Positions 1-12,670 are shown, counted from the first letter of the stretch. The stretch is DNA of 64,000 nt from Climacium dendroides (GCA_950106755.1 OX467082.1:7564001-7628000), one strand, 5' to 3'. The notes: generated by a model not told the origin, from the sequence alone. Translations and numbers: made by a program.

Positions 1-492
1 TCAATTTGCCGCTGGAGATCCCCATTCCTCTCAGTCAACTCCTTGATGCGGGTCTCTCACTTCCGGTTTTCACTATCCCAGATCAATCCTTCTACTTTCT
101 CCGCGAGCTCTAACACATTGATCCCTCCAAGCAGTCCACATACATTCCTCACTGCTCTTCTCTCCGTGTCAAGTTCCTCTCAAACTCTCCCTAAGTCCGA
201 AATGATCTTCTCCAAAGAATCCTCTCCTAGAACTTCAGGTTCCGGCGAGACTTTCCTCTTCTCTCTGGATTCCTTCTTAGAAGAGACTGAAACCCTCTCA
301 GCCTCTGTCCTCCTTTCGGAAGACTCTTTCCTTCTCTCTGAGGATCTCCTCTCAGATCCCTCATCTGGTCCCTCCTTTCTCTCTTCTTCTTCTTCCTCTT
401 GGGGTGGAGTAAGATTATGTTTCACTAGGGTGGTTGCGGCCTTATACATGGTCTTCTCTGAAGTTTTTAGAGTACCTAGGAAGTCATACAGG
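1..492 (-). pseudogene. Gag-like transposon protein, middle fragment (copy A)
   Basis: Read on the minus strand this encodes a short globular tail, an acidic run of glutamates, a Ser/Glu/Arg-rich linker and the start of a coiled-coil segment. The same order of parts occurs in the copies at 20.5–22.9, 29.1–30.8 and 63.2–64.0 kb, which is why I group them. The frame is broken by stop codons after the linker (near 178–180 and 58–60) and the gene runs off the window. I do not recognise a named family with certainty; the N-terminal domain of the fuller copies resembles the 'putative plant transposon protein' type. Probably a dead element piece. Confidence 0.55.
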
Positions 493-1836
493 TGAAAGAG
501 GAAGGGGAATGCTGGTATGCGAGCGGGGGTCTGTGAGCGGCGAGCTGGAAGCGGGCATTAGTGAGCAAGGAGTGGTAATATTGGAAGAAAAAAGAATGGG
601 TTTAAGAAAAAAATAGGATTAAGAAAATGAGATAGTGGATGAAAGAAGGAATGAAAGCGGATTTGAAAAATGGATGAAAAGTAGATGACAATGGATGAAT
701 GTAGTTGGGTTTTTAGATGAAAGTGGATGAAAGTGGATGAAAGTGGATGAATGTAGTTGGATTTTGGATGAACATAGATGAGAAATGGATGAAAGTTATT
801 GGGATTTTGGATGAATGTGGATGAAAAAGTGGATGAGTGTGATTGAAAATTTGGATGAAAGTATATAATTTTGGATGAAAGTATACATTAACTTGGTGTT
901 TTTTATACTACAAGGCCATAGTCCATAGTCCATAGTAATATAGAATCCTATCACCGTGGGAATGTTTAACCCCTAAAGGTTCTTAACTATGTTTTTATCA
1001 AAACCACTTCAGAATTGCCATTTCTACTACAAGTACCAAATTTCAACATTAAATGAATGAATTATGAATTTTCAAAGTGTTATGTTGGAACCAATAATTC
1101 AAAGCTAACAATATTGCTTCATAACTTTTGCACTTTCAAAAGTTTTAAATCTCTCCTAATAGATAGAAATAACAAATGTTGACATTTAATACATTGTTTT
1201 TAATATAAGATTTTTGAACTTCTCTCTTAATCATTAAAATCTTTGAAATTTCTGAAGTAAAAGTAGGGCAGGCACTCAAAATTTCCTTTCTATTAGGATG
1301 CACCGACTCATACTCGAATCTACAATAAGTTATACAGACTTGACCTTATTTGAAATCTGCGTCAAGGGAAGGCTTCCTGTCCATTAGTATCTGGAGTAGT
1401 ACAGATGCTGCAACAAGCTTCATAAAATTTAAGCGTTACAGGCATGCAAAGATACGGAACACAGCTAACACGCGAAGATTTGACGACGTACTAGCAAGCT
1501 AGAAAAAAAAATGAAAAAAAACATTCCAGATTTGGAATGTTAGTCCACTTATATCAACCTCAATATAAGGCATCTTTCTGTGTGACCTAAGTTCTAGAAT
1601 CCAAGTGCAGGAACTGACACAAAATCTTTTGCCAAATCTTTTGTGTGAAGCCAGAGATCATCTACTACTGAGACTCGATAGCTTAGGCAATAGAGTAACT
1701 CATCCTACTAATAGACTGCACTACAAGATACCATGTGTCGAATGCATGACTGAAAGATGGAACCCTCTAGTCACTCAATACACTTCCTCATTGAAAGGAA
1801 TGATTGGAAATAGGGAAATTGGGAATTGCAACATTC
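493..1836. other. Non-coding stretch between transposon fragment and citrate synthase relic
   Basis: Purine-rich flank of the transposon fragment (to about 620), a degenerate short-unit repeat (annotated separately), then AT-rich DNA. Open frames here are short and show no recognisable protein features. Confidence 0.5.
620..890. repeat. Degenerate TGGATGAAAG minisatellite
   Basis: Short units close to TGGATGAAAG or TGGATGAATG recur throughout, with three near-perfect adjacent copies around 721–750. Spacing is irregular, so this is a decayed short-unit tandem repeat. No coding role is visible. Confidence 0.75.
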
Positions 1837-4800
1837 TCATACTGCTCCCGCCTGCCTGCGCTTCGTTGCGTTTGAGACAACGATTTTGCTAAGTTTCTCA
1901 GTGTTAGGAGAGTAATGGCGCAGTCACTCCCCTTGATACCACTGCACAATGGCAATATCAGCATTAGAAAAGTAGAAATAAGAAGGCAGAAAATTTCGTA
2001 CCGATAAGGTCTTCTCAAACTCACTTTTGTGGCCAAGACTATCAATACCATTTCGAATATTAGAGTTCAGCATCCATCCAGAATGGCTTGCATATGGTTT
2101 TCAGCAGGATTTGAAACAAAGTGCTGAATAAATCACTAACCTGCTGAGGACGCATGATTTTTGTGTCAGGGTCGTCAATGGATTCTTTCCAGTGGGCAAG
2201 ATATCCAGCCATACGGGGAATGGCGAAGAGTACTGGGAAAAACCCAGTTGGAAATCCCAGTGCCCTGCACGAATAGAGCCAAAAAACAAGTCTAAGAGGG
2301 TAGACGATTGGATAGATAGAGAAGCCAGACGACTCAAAAAGTTATTAGAAACTCAGAAGGTTCTAAGATTTAAGCATTTGACCATACAACAAGCAAAGCA
2401 AAAAAGCAATAAACGAGCAAAAAATATTCAATCCAAGCAAAAGCATCTGACTGTGCTCAACACAGCGGACGTTCTAAAAACAGTTCACCCTAGTGACTTA
2501 ATGTAAAAGTGACAAGCTTCTTCTCCTGAGCAATATTGTAGGGATTACCTATGAATTTTCCAAAAACCAAAATCTAGGTATATGTTATCTAATCACTTGC
2601 CAGCACCCAACATTTTCGAAGGTTAGCCAGAAAAAAAACGCACAACATCTAATAAGTTACGCACCTGTAAATGACACCCGAATAGAAGTCAACATTCGGG
2701 TATAATTTCCTCATTACAAAATATTCATCCTCAAGAGCAGCCTTCTCCAAAGCAACCGCCACCTGCACGCAAAAATAAGAAACTTGGGAAGGTGGATCAA
2801 TCTGTTATTGATGCTGAGTCTGGCCTCTAGTGTAACATTACGACTCATGTAGTAACAAAAAGCATAACGAAAGCAAAAATAAAGCATGCAACATGATAGT
2901 CATTCATATCACAAGCTTACAAATGCAAAGGGGAAATTAAACAGTTCAATTCGCTAAATGCTACATCCCATAAAACAATCTAATTTTTCTCCATGATTTT
3001 CGAGGGACTAACAGCACAACTCGCATAGGTAGAACTCATGCATAGTCTAAGTGAAAACTAAAATTTAAGGGACGTACAAAGAATTCAGCATGTACAAAAA
3101 GTTCTCTGCATACGAGAGTTGGTTGGACGGCACCACTGGTGGCCTGCCTGCCATTCGCAAATATGCAGCTGCTGCAAGTGTTGGTACCTGAAAAAGCAAA
3201 AACGTAAACGTGACTCTCCGGTTAGTCACAACATTGGGCATCCTCTAGTCAGAAGGTAAAGAATACAAAAGCAATCAAAAAATGGAACCACACCAATTTG
3301 TCCCAGATCGATCTGACCTTTCCAAGAATGCGTACAATCTGCTTCTCCCTCACAGCTTTGTTTGTGTACAAATCTTGACCCTGATAGTACACCAAAATTT
3401 CCAAACAACATATATCAGCCTTGTTGACCAATTGAAATACCCAGATGATTTGAATCAATGAGATCTACATCAACAATCTCCACTCAGTAAAATCTCGAGA
3501 ACTCGCATCTCATGTGCAAGAATCATCCATCCAACCAAAATGTAAGATCGCATGAACTTCAGAGTCAATGAGAAAAAACTATGTCTCTTGCAACAATCCC
3601 GCATGACTATAAAGAGGGTATTGTACAGTCTGCACATGCTTCGCACAGAATAAAACACGGAACTAAACTAAACTATTCTTTACATCAAGACAAATCACGA
3701 AAGTTAAGAAGTTTAATATCTGATAAATAAATTGTACCTGAAGAGCAGGGTTGGCATCTGGGTGAAAAGACGACAGAGCACAGATGGATCCAACTAGCAT
3801 TCCCATGGGATGAGCGTCATGTGGTAGCGTAGCTAAAACATTCTGCTCCCACATGAGTAGATGCAGAACCCATCACATGTTACCATAGTGTAGTTTCACA
3901 GGTTAAGTCTGGAAGTCTTAAATGCAGATTCGTGAACAAAATCTCAAGAAGAGACAATCAATTAACACTGAAGTGTAATTATTTTTTTAAAAGCTTGACG
4001 ACTCTGTATTACAATGTAGATAACAGAATGATTTGAAGAGGAAAACAAGACACACCAGTACTCCTTCTGGAACAGCAGAGTGCTGGGAAATAGAAGCCTC
4101 CCAGTTAGACAACTGATCTTTTGTCGGTAAATTGCCGTACACTGCAGATACCAAACTTCGTCAAAACATCACATTATATAAAAGATTCCTAATGTGATCA
4201 GCATCTAATATTCAGATTGACTGGCCTCACAAAAAATGTAAAATGAGGGATTCTGATCTCAGAATTTACTAATACTCATTGAAGCAAAACCCAAAACCAC
4301 GTTTTCCAATGACACTCAGACATATAGAAGTATGACCCAAATAATGAATAATAATGAGGTCGTCAAGGCCCCGTCAATCACAGCTATATCCATCACCAGT
4401 GTGTGTTCAGAAAAACAGACGTGAAAGACACTTACTCAAAAGGAAAGCAACCTCAGGAAAGGTGCTCTTTTCAGCAAGCTCCTCAATGGGATAACCTCAG
4501 TATCGCAAAATACCCTTGTCTCCATCAATGTATGATATTGTTGAGCGCACGGTGCGGTATTCAAATATCCTGGATCGAACAGTCTAAGTCCATTTCCATC
4601 TCCACCAGCAGTAATCTGCAGGAAATCACACCACCACTTGTTAAACAGCCATGTGACAAGTTATGGAAGCTGTCGGATGTCTTAAGACTTTCCTAGTACG
4701 TCATCAAATATCCAACAAACGTATCTCCGAGTCTCTCACCACGTACAAAACAAAACAAATCACTACAACGATTAAAAATTAAATTCAACCTCTTACCTTC

Positions 4801-5042
4801 TTGAAATCTGTAGCTTTTACTGTTCCTCCTTCACTGATTCCAATTTCATACTTCTTCCCAGTCCGATTGTCCACGATTGTCAAAGTCCCTGCTCCACCTG
4901 AAAATTTTGGTGTGGTTTGAGCTGATACAGTGAATGCTTCAAGCATTGGAGAACAAGATGAGCTCCCTGATTCTAAATGACCTTGCAAGATCGATAGTCT
5001 CTTCGAGGTAGACATCTCTGAGGCGCTATGAGCTTGCTCCAT
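1837..5042 (-). pseudogene. Peroxisomal citrate synthase pseudogene
   Basis: Citrate synthase condenses acetyl-CoA with oxaloacetate; plant peroxisomal forms serve fatty-acid respiration. Recognisable exons on the minus strand: 5042–4797, 4615–4436, 4141–4056, 3842–3738, 3380–3318, 3187–3078, 2762–2665, 2264–2141 and 1941–1837, all with GT–AG borders. The N-terminus carries a textbook PTS2 signal, R-L-x5-H-L (RLSILQGHL). Family landmarks are [28 protein letters not shown] and [10 protein letters not shown]. It is broken: one base is missing near 4550–4552, where a T-A-P-V-R motif should be; TGA at 4497–4499 replaces an Arg in R-Y-R-G-Y-P; TGA at 1924–1926 replaces Trp of the terminal W-L-R-H-Y motif. 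About 125 residues, including both catalytic histidine regions, are absent between 3078 and 2762, where only about 315 bp remain. The family assignment is firm. Confidence 0.92.
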
Positions 5043-5375
5043 ATCTGCAAAACAGAACAGATCAGACACCAGGAGTCTCGTGTGAAAAACAGTTTTGATA
5101 AGAAAAGCTGAATAGGTCCTCTTTACTAATTGTGACGCCAACAAACAGACAAGAGAAACAAAAGGCTACATCATAAACAACTTTTTCATAAGCAGAGACA
5201 AACCAACGAGAGACCTGCCATCCAACACATTAAGTGAATCCATTACTATAGTCCTCCAATCTAAACTCAGTGAAGATCTCACTGTCTTCAACGTCCAAGT
5301 ATATTCTCATAATAATGATCTTTTCAAAGCCAATGCAATGTTAATATTCGTAGCAAGCGGAGAGAAGGAACATAC

Positions 5376-5988
5376 AGAGGCAGGGTAAGATAACTTGATT
5401 TCGTACCACTTGCCATTTTGCAAGCCCTGAACTTCATATTCGCAGCTGCTCCCATCGAAGAATGCGAGACTTTCCCGTATTCTCTCCTCTCCAACTTTTA
5501 GTACTGGCAACTCTGAACTGTAATAATTTGTGCCACAAAAATCAGTATCCTCATCTTTCTCTATCAACATCAACCCTACTGCACCCTAATTCTAAGTAAA
5601 TGACATGGAAATCCTCCACATTCAGAAACAACACTTAACCTTACATTCAAAATCGTAAACATTTCACTGCTTCACAAATAACTACAACTTCACCGTCATC
5701 GCCAACGCCATTATCATAACCATCAGTACTATATGGTAAAAGCAACACAAAAGATCAACAACGAGGCATTACATAAACTAACCAAAACAGACCACTGAAA
5801 GCAGTCATGTTGAAGACTGAAGGCTCACCTCTCCAATGTATCTGCACCTTCCGCTTGCAACGCGCAAGCACATAGCAGCCACATCAAACACACTAGAAGA
5901 AACACCCAACAATGCCGGCGAGTTTGCATCATCATTTGTTTCAAATGAAAGTCCCGCACCTCCCCAACCAGTCAGTGGAGGCATCAAA
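5376..5988 (-). pseudogene. Two coding-like exons of an unidentified protein
   Basis: Two minus-strand stretches look like real exons with acceptor and donor sites: 5988–5829 (containing MPPLTGWGGAGLSFETN) and 5517–5376 (containing YEVQGLQNGKWYEIKLSYPA). Both have protein-like composition, but their phases do not join directly: the first ends in phase 0 and the second needs two carried bases. A missing exon or a frameshift is implied. They lie just upstream of the citrate synthase relic on the same strand and may be the tail of a separate decayed gene. I do not recognise the family. No start codon or further exons could be placed between 5988 and 7116. Confidence 0.4.
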
Positions 5989-7116
5989 CTGAAATAAACA
6001 GAAAAAACGTTCATAAAAAAAATTCAAGCCTGAGAGGAGACAACTGAACATACTTCCGCCTCACAAGTTGGTAGGAAGTCCAAACGACAATCTAATTTTT
6101 CTAAATTGGGAACGTGAAGAAGTGCTGCCAAATGGACAGATAAAAGACAAACCCTAAATTTACGAGGAGATGAGAGAATTTGACACTCTCTCACCAGAGC
6201 ACGCAATAGACACAATGCAAAGTTGGCGAGGCAGAACATGTCCAACAACGACTAAGCTTATTTTTGTGACATAGGGTTTCCCCTACAAAAGGAGAGCGAA
6301 ATGTGACTTCCGATCATATAATGTTGATTGCGCACTTCAGCACAATAGATAAGATCTGTAGAATCGAGCATCTTACAGATTGTAGAACTCCTTGCTAAAT
6401 TTAATTCCTTGCAAAATTTTCACATTAAGTCTACAAGGTGCAACTCGAGGACAACCTCGGTACTTCCAATAGGATCTTTAGAAAATTGGTAAGCTTATCA
6501 CCTCTTGCAACCACATCAGTCACGACTAGCACAGCCAAAAAAAGTATTCGAACTGGATTAAAGGCAAGTACCTCTTTGTCGACGCTCTAGCGCCCTGTAG
6601 AGCGCAGCGGTTTGAATACAATGATCAACGCAATTGTGCTCAAGCTCTTACACTCTGCAATGTACGCCGCCCCAATCCCCAACTCGATCTGGTCCCAAGA
6701 GCATTTCTGCTTGAACACCAAATCCACAATAAGGTAGAGATACATATTTGCGACACACTAAAATCTTGCACGATGTGTGGAAATTGATTTTGCGATTGCA
6801 CGAGTGTACACCACCTCAGCCTTAGAACTCGTGTCTCATCAACAATAAACCCTTACAGATTTCGCAAACAGAATCCAAATGAGCAAATACTTTGATGCAT
6901 TGCGATTCCCTTGAAATGTTGAGATGGGACGTGGGACAGACTTCATCCATTCTCAGGTAACCCTAACCTCATGCGATGATTGCTTTGCCGCCCTTTCCCA
7001 CCGCCTACTTCTTCTCTTGCGCCGACTCTGCTTCCGCCATCGAAATTCACCTGCGGACTGCAGTGTACATGCTCCAAATCTCTCGAATAGGGCTAGTTGT
7101 GGATCTAGTTGTGAAG

Positions 7117-10100
7117 ATGGCGGAGAGGGTCTTGAGGTCGAGGAGCGCGCAACGAGGGGAAACATCCGCCAGTGAAGCGGAGAAGACTTCTCCCAGCGTG
7201 CTAGAAAAGGGCGGTGAAGCGGAGAAGACTACTCCCAGCGTGCTATCAGAGGTAAGTGGGATCCATGATGCACAAAGTGTACTCCCTGAGGTTACAGTCT
7301 CGGGACCGAGAGGGCTCTCTCGGAGAGTTGGGCACAGACAACCCTGTCTTCTGAAAAGTCTGTGGGTTCAACATTGCGCGAAGTCCCCTGCCCTGAGGAC
7401 ATAGTCTCGGGACCAAGAGGGCTCTCTCGGGGAGTGGGGCACGGACAACCTTGTCTCGTGAAAAGTATTCGGGATCAATACTGTGCAAAGTCTGCTGCCT
7501 TGAGATTACAGTCTCGGGACCGAGAGGGCTCTCTCGGGGACTCAGGCACGGACAACCCTATCTCGTGAAATGTACTTCTCAGAATATAAAGAACCGTCGA
7601 TAGAGCTACATGATTGGTTTCGGTGCATTGGGATATAGTAACAAATTCTTTTTAAGCTTCTAGTTGTGAAATGCTCGAAGGTAGGAGACAGTAAAGTATG
7701 CTCTTGGTCCCGAGAGGGCTTTCTGTAAAGGTCTGCCTCAACGCACACTCTCTTCTGCATTTGTCTATGAGATGTGAGGTCCTAGATGAGAGCCTTGTCA
7801 TAGCGTCAAATGCAGTACAATATTGCTGATCGGAGCTTCATATACAACATCAAATAAATTAATTCGCAATCTGATTTCAGTCCATGCGTAAACACTAATG
7901 ACCATCCAATACCGTCTCGGGACCGAGAGGCTTTTCTCGGGAGGTCTAGTTTCGGAGAATGTGTCTTGTTTGATTAATGTTGAAGATTCTAGCTAAGGTG
8001 GAGCTTTGAAGGTGCTGAAAGCTTGTGTTGTGAACATCATTGGAGCTTCACCAGATGTTTATGGATTTATTTGGATCACTATGTAGAGCTTGAAAAGCGA
8101 TTATTGTTACTTTGAAGCCTTGATATGTGCAAAGGATAGTGTCCTTTGAAAACACTCTTGGGCCCGAGAGGCCTCTTTCGAAGAATACTATTTGAAACAC
8201 CTGATATTTGCATTTGTCCAAGATAATCACAAATAGGCCAATGATTTGTTTTGGATTGTGTTGTAGGTTGAAGCCCTAGTGGCCGAGGAACATCCAGTAG
8301 TACTTATTGATGTGGTACCTGAAGCAATGGTGCATGATGGACGCCCCGAAGACTCAGAAGTAATGCCAATTTCTCACCAAGTGTCTAGATCTATATTCCA
8401 AGAGGGTAGTCTCCAACCGGAGATTATTTCCGATGATGAGTTAGAGGACTATGAGATTCAAGGAGTGCCCAAGGATGCAATGGAAGATGACATCAGGCGG
8501 TCCCAAAAGCTTGACACTGTGTCCATCCTTCATGGATTAAGATTGACGTCTAATGATACTTCTTGGATGAGAATTCCCTTATGTAGATTGGTTCCGATGC
8601 CAATGGTGCGACCTACTCTTGCTTGTGACTTGACTTTGCTGGAAAATCAATTCAGTGGAGGTTACGAGGAAGGAGCTAGAGTCTTCTATGTTTCTATATC
8701 AAACGAAGATGGCCAGAGTGGTGTTTTCACACCTGCCGAGAAAGACGAGTGGGGACCAATTTGGAATGAAATCAACCATGATTTCAACACTTACCTCATG
8801 TCACAAGCAGCATTGCGACATTTGGTGGATCACAAGTTTTATGTATGTGATGGAAATCATAGAAGAATTGCATGGATGAATCACATTATGCGATTGCATG
8901 CAACAGAGAAAATATGGCACATCTCTGTGGATTCAATTGTTTTAGACACACGGAATCGAATTGGTCTGACGATGCAGGCGATGCATGATATTAACATATG
9001 AGTGTTCCATTCTCCACTATGCTTGCATTTTTATGATGTACTCAAATTCTATGAATTGTAATATGATATAATATGATTTTCTTCCCATGGTGTGACAGGC
9101 AAACAGAGAGTTATCATGTGAAGACCAATCTCGTACACACGTTATATCGAGTTCAGAAGTATGGTGTCATGGACATTGAAAAGTTTAAAGAACTTCTATC
9201 ACCGGAAGATGTGAACACCTGTTTGATGGTTACCCGGTCTAAGTGGTACTCTATGTCCCTCGAAGTCTTCACATCATTCATTTTCAAGGTATTACTTCCA
9301 CCATGTTTTTGTATTGATTTCAAGTGTTTTTATATGAATTTTTATATATCGATATAAAAATGTTTATGTTTATGTTCTTTTGGTGTCTATTTTCATTTTT
9401 GTAGCAAGACATATCTGCAGCAGCCGATATTGCTGTTCGTAAATACAAAGAGGACACTCCTTGTGAAGAGGTGACGTCTGATGGTGTTGCAGCCGCAATG
9501 AGGAGCTCTATCAAGGATTCCACCGAGAAGTTTTATAAAAAAATGTCAAAGATGGTGGCTATTGCTAATCCGGCTCTGGGAAAAGACTGGCTTCTTGAGG
9601 TATGCCTAAACCATCATTGATCAAATCTGCTCATATCTTCATACATGATGTATATTGAGTTCTAATTCTCATGCATTGCATTCTTGCAGATCCAAAGGCA
9701 TTGGAACCTTTTTGCAACTCCGGAATTAACCTTAGAAAAATTACAAATGATAGCCACAGCCTCTACAAGTGCGGAAAACAAGATTAAGTGGCTCAAGTGG
9801 ATGAATGCATCCGGTCCTACTAGAGAGGCCCGACGCTTTCCCTCTCGTCCTGTCAATGAAGAGAAATTACTGATTTTTTTGGCAAAGGCCTCTTGGTATG
9901 CTGGGGTAAGTTTTCTTTTGATAAATGTTTAATTATATTTTATTTCAATATCCTTCAATTATATTAGTATGATTGTGTATAACGTACAGGAATGACCTAA
10001 AATTGATGTCTAACTTTGTATTTAGATGGAAGAGGCATCATGCGAAATGTTCGACAACATTGTTCAGTCTGACAATATTCCAATCAACATGTCCGTTCTT

Positions 10101-12670
10101 GCCGAGCCAGAATCATTGATGGAGTATATTGAAGGTTGGAGAATGAAACTTTGGGAGACAGCTTATACAGGTGTTTTCAAGGGAGGAGATACTTTTAAAA
10201 AATCCGATAATTTCAAAGAGTTCAAAGGGACTATGCTCGTTGTCAAGCGCTTGATATATAGGTTTGAAAACTTGTCATTTTACTTACTTATGTTTTGAGG
10301 CTGATGTTATGGATTACAGGCACATCTAGATGAACTAGCTAGTAGGACGTCAAATTGTAGCTTAGCCAATGTAGCTTTCATTGTTTAATGTAGTTCTTGT
10401 CTTTCATATTCTTGGAATAATTATGTTGGAATCTCTATAGACTTTATATACTATTTTATTTAGGTAATTGATTTTGAATTTAATATGAATAGGTATTTCA
10501 AGTTTGAGTTGTACGCCAAGAAAGCTATCGAGAAGAAGGATTTGCCACCTTTTCTTACAACATGGTTAGATAGATCATCATCGGATTGTATGTTCTCGGC
10601 TTATCAGCTACGAAATTGGACGACTCCACATCTCCAAGCTTGCCCATGGTACTTGGAATGCAATATAGGATGTACTCCTGCTGAAGAAGAAGCTCTTTTC
10701 AAGACATTGACAGAGAATGCTATTACGGAGCCGGAGTTCGATGAATTTGCTGGATTGGACCTGAAGGCCAAAGCCAAAGCTATAATCAGACGAGAAGTAG
10801 CTGACAAGAAAAAAGTGGATCGATTGGAGGAGACAAAGAAGCGGATGGAAGAGAATAAGAAGAAGCGCTTGGCCAAGAAGGTTGATAGAGAAGAGGAGAA
10901 GTCCAAGAAAAAAGGCACAAAACGAAAGGCAGAGGAGTCGGTGCATGAACCAGCAACAAGTGGCATTGGAATGAAAGATACTTCATCCGGATTTTCCCTC
11001 ACACAGGATCTTTTAGTACATGGTCTGACAACAACCATTCAAAATTTTGGCCCTATACCTGATATTGACGAGTGCATTCTCAACTTATCGGTGGAGAGTC
11101 TCCCGAGTGATAATAAGGCCTTTGATGCTGTCTTGACATTCTTAGACATGGTAAGTTTCTATTTCGTATACTTTTAATATTGTGTTCCAATTTGTTGTTA
11201 AGTAGTTTCCAAATTCAATTAGAATTCAAATGTGCTTTATTACATATTATTTTAGTTTCTTATTCATTTGGAACTAACGATATTTAAACATTAATGTCTT
11301 CTACAGCATTCTAGCGATAAGGATAGATATTTTGATGGTATGTTAAACACGAAGCAGATGGTGGACCTCATCATCGTGGATGTCCCCGAAGGCCTTCATG
11401 TTCCAACCGTTTCAGCTCCGCCGAGCCCTATTCCAGAATGGAATGAGTTCAAAAAAGATTCATTGGTTCCTATTTTTGACTTTGCTCAGGAATATCTCCA
11501 TGACAAGGGGGGCCTTCTTATCATATATCCAGCAGCTTCTGTTCGTCACAGAAGCTTTCTTCTTGATTGTTGTGAAACCTACGGATTTAGAATAATCATG
11601 ACATGGTTAGGGATGAATCATCTGCATTTGACATTGCCAGCCGATCCAAAGAAGACGGTAAGATTAATCGTAACCTCGTATTTTATTTCCTTTGATTTAT
11701 AATTGATTTGCATTTGTGCTACTTTCTAACTTCTGAATTTTTGCAGACGATGCGATTTTCTATCTCTCTTCTTGTGAGGGAATCTGGGCCAAAGAATGAT
11801 ATTGATTTTCCATTCCAACATGTTCCTTCCCATGAAGAGGTAGGTGTCAATATTGCTCGTGATGACATCTTGCAAAACTTTTGCAACCGCGATGATGTAA
11901 CCATGAATGGAGACATTCCGTGGCGAGGTCCTTGGGAAAAATCTCGACACTTCATGCAAATGCTTATAGAAGGGCTATCACAACCAGGCGACGTTGTTGT
12001 TGATTGCGCAGCAGCTACAGGTAATTCCTTCTTTGAATTTAGTAATTGTGGGACTCTTATGTAATTTGAAATGTGTTCATACTATATTTTTCTTATCTGT
12101 GTTTGGTTCATTTCAGGTTCAACTATTCAAGCATGTCGTGCAACTCGACGACATATACTAGCCTTTGAGGAGGATAAATTGATATTTGATGCCCTCATTG
12201 CACCTGTCATGCGCAAAACTATGGTACCTCCCGAACCAGCCCAATCAACTCCTTCAACATTTGACGTGGATGAAGAAGTGGTTGTTCCTGATCGTATCGT
12301 GAAGACAGCCCGATTCAGTAAGTAAGTCTATCTTGCTATTGATGCATTTTTTGTTATATAATCAATTTGGGATTTTTTGTCTAATTTCCTGTTTCTTTGG
12401 ATTTAAAGGCAAGCCCAAAAAGTGAGGAACTTCCAGCATGTGCCTTTTTTTGGAAGACCAGGATTTTTTCCAAGTCCTCCCAAATCTTTTCACCTACCTG
12501 TGTATGCTGAGGCGTTGTCACGAGACTTTGTGGCAATGGATCCAAATCCAACTTCACGAGCACGTTTAGTGCAACCTCGAGCTTTAGAATTTATAGATGA
12601 TTATGCAATAGAGACAGATTTGGATTCATCGGCTATAGAGGATAGTTCAACGTCGAATAGCTCTATTTGA
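7117..12670 (+). CDS. ParB/sulfiredoxin-like and DNA-methylase-like protein (1150 aa, 11 exons)
   Basis: Exons I place: 7117–7251, 8267–8997, 9099–9288, 9405–9599, 9690–9905, 10026–10261, 10493–11150, 11307–11657, 11747–12020, 12117–12321, 12409–12670. All phases agree and give 1150 residues without a stop. Residues 240–244 read DGNHR within FYVCDGNHRRIAW, the D-G-x-H-R signature of ParB/sulfiredoxin-fold domains. A Lys/Glu-rich, probably coiled or nuclear-targeting stretch lies at about 670–713. The C-terminal part resembles a beta-class DNA amino-methyltransferase: DLIIVDVPEG at 807–816 sits where the catalytic D-P-P-Y motif belongs, and GDVVVDCAAATGST (985–998) resembles the SAM-binding motif. 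The catalytic tetrad is DVPE, so activity is doubtful. Intron 2 appears to begin AT instead of GT (8998). Exon 1 is Ser/Glu-rich with a duplicated E-K-(T)-T/S-P-S-V-L unit. The biological role is unknown; the neighbouring transposase and shared palindromes suggest a transposon accessory protein. Confidence 0.72.
7285..7600. repeat. 107-bp tandem triplication with palindromic core, in intron 1
   Basis: The core TCTCGGGACCGAGA (one copy with A for G) begins at 7298, 7405 and 7512, exactly 107 bp apart. Each is followed by GGGCTCTCTCGG and a conserved tail containing GGGCACGGACAACC or a close variant. Arms TCTCGG/CCGAGA form a perfect 6-bp inverted repeat around two bases. Related single cores lie at 7915–7928 and, more degenerate, near 7701–7716 and 8155–8172. 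All lie inside intron 1 of the ParB/methylase-like gene. Confidence 0.9.

Noticed and set aside
940..1270. Possible similarity with 46.0–46.3 kb
   Set aside because: Shared words are short and AT-rich, and the alignment needs many gaps by eye.
1650..1735. Plus-strand frame containing LDSLGNR…P-x-x-R-L, like the missing citrate synthase segment
   Set aside because: Only about 15 residues match, on the strand opposite to the pseudogene, with no similarity on either side. The matched block would also span an exon junction in this gene. Probably chance.
10604..11038. Minus-strand frames opposite exon 7 of the ParB/methylase-like gene
   Set aside because: Ser/Phe-rich antisense of the Lys/Glu-rich coding exon; the plus-strand exon joins neighbouring exons in phase.
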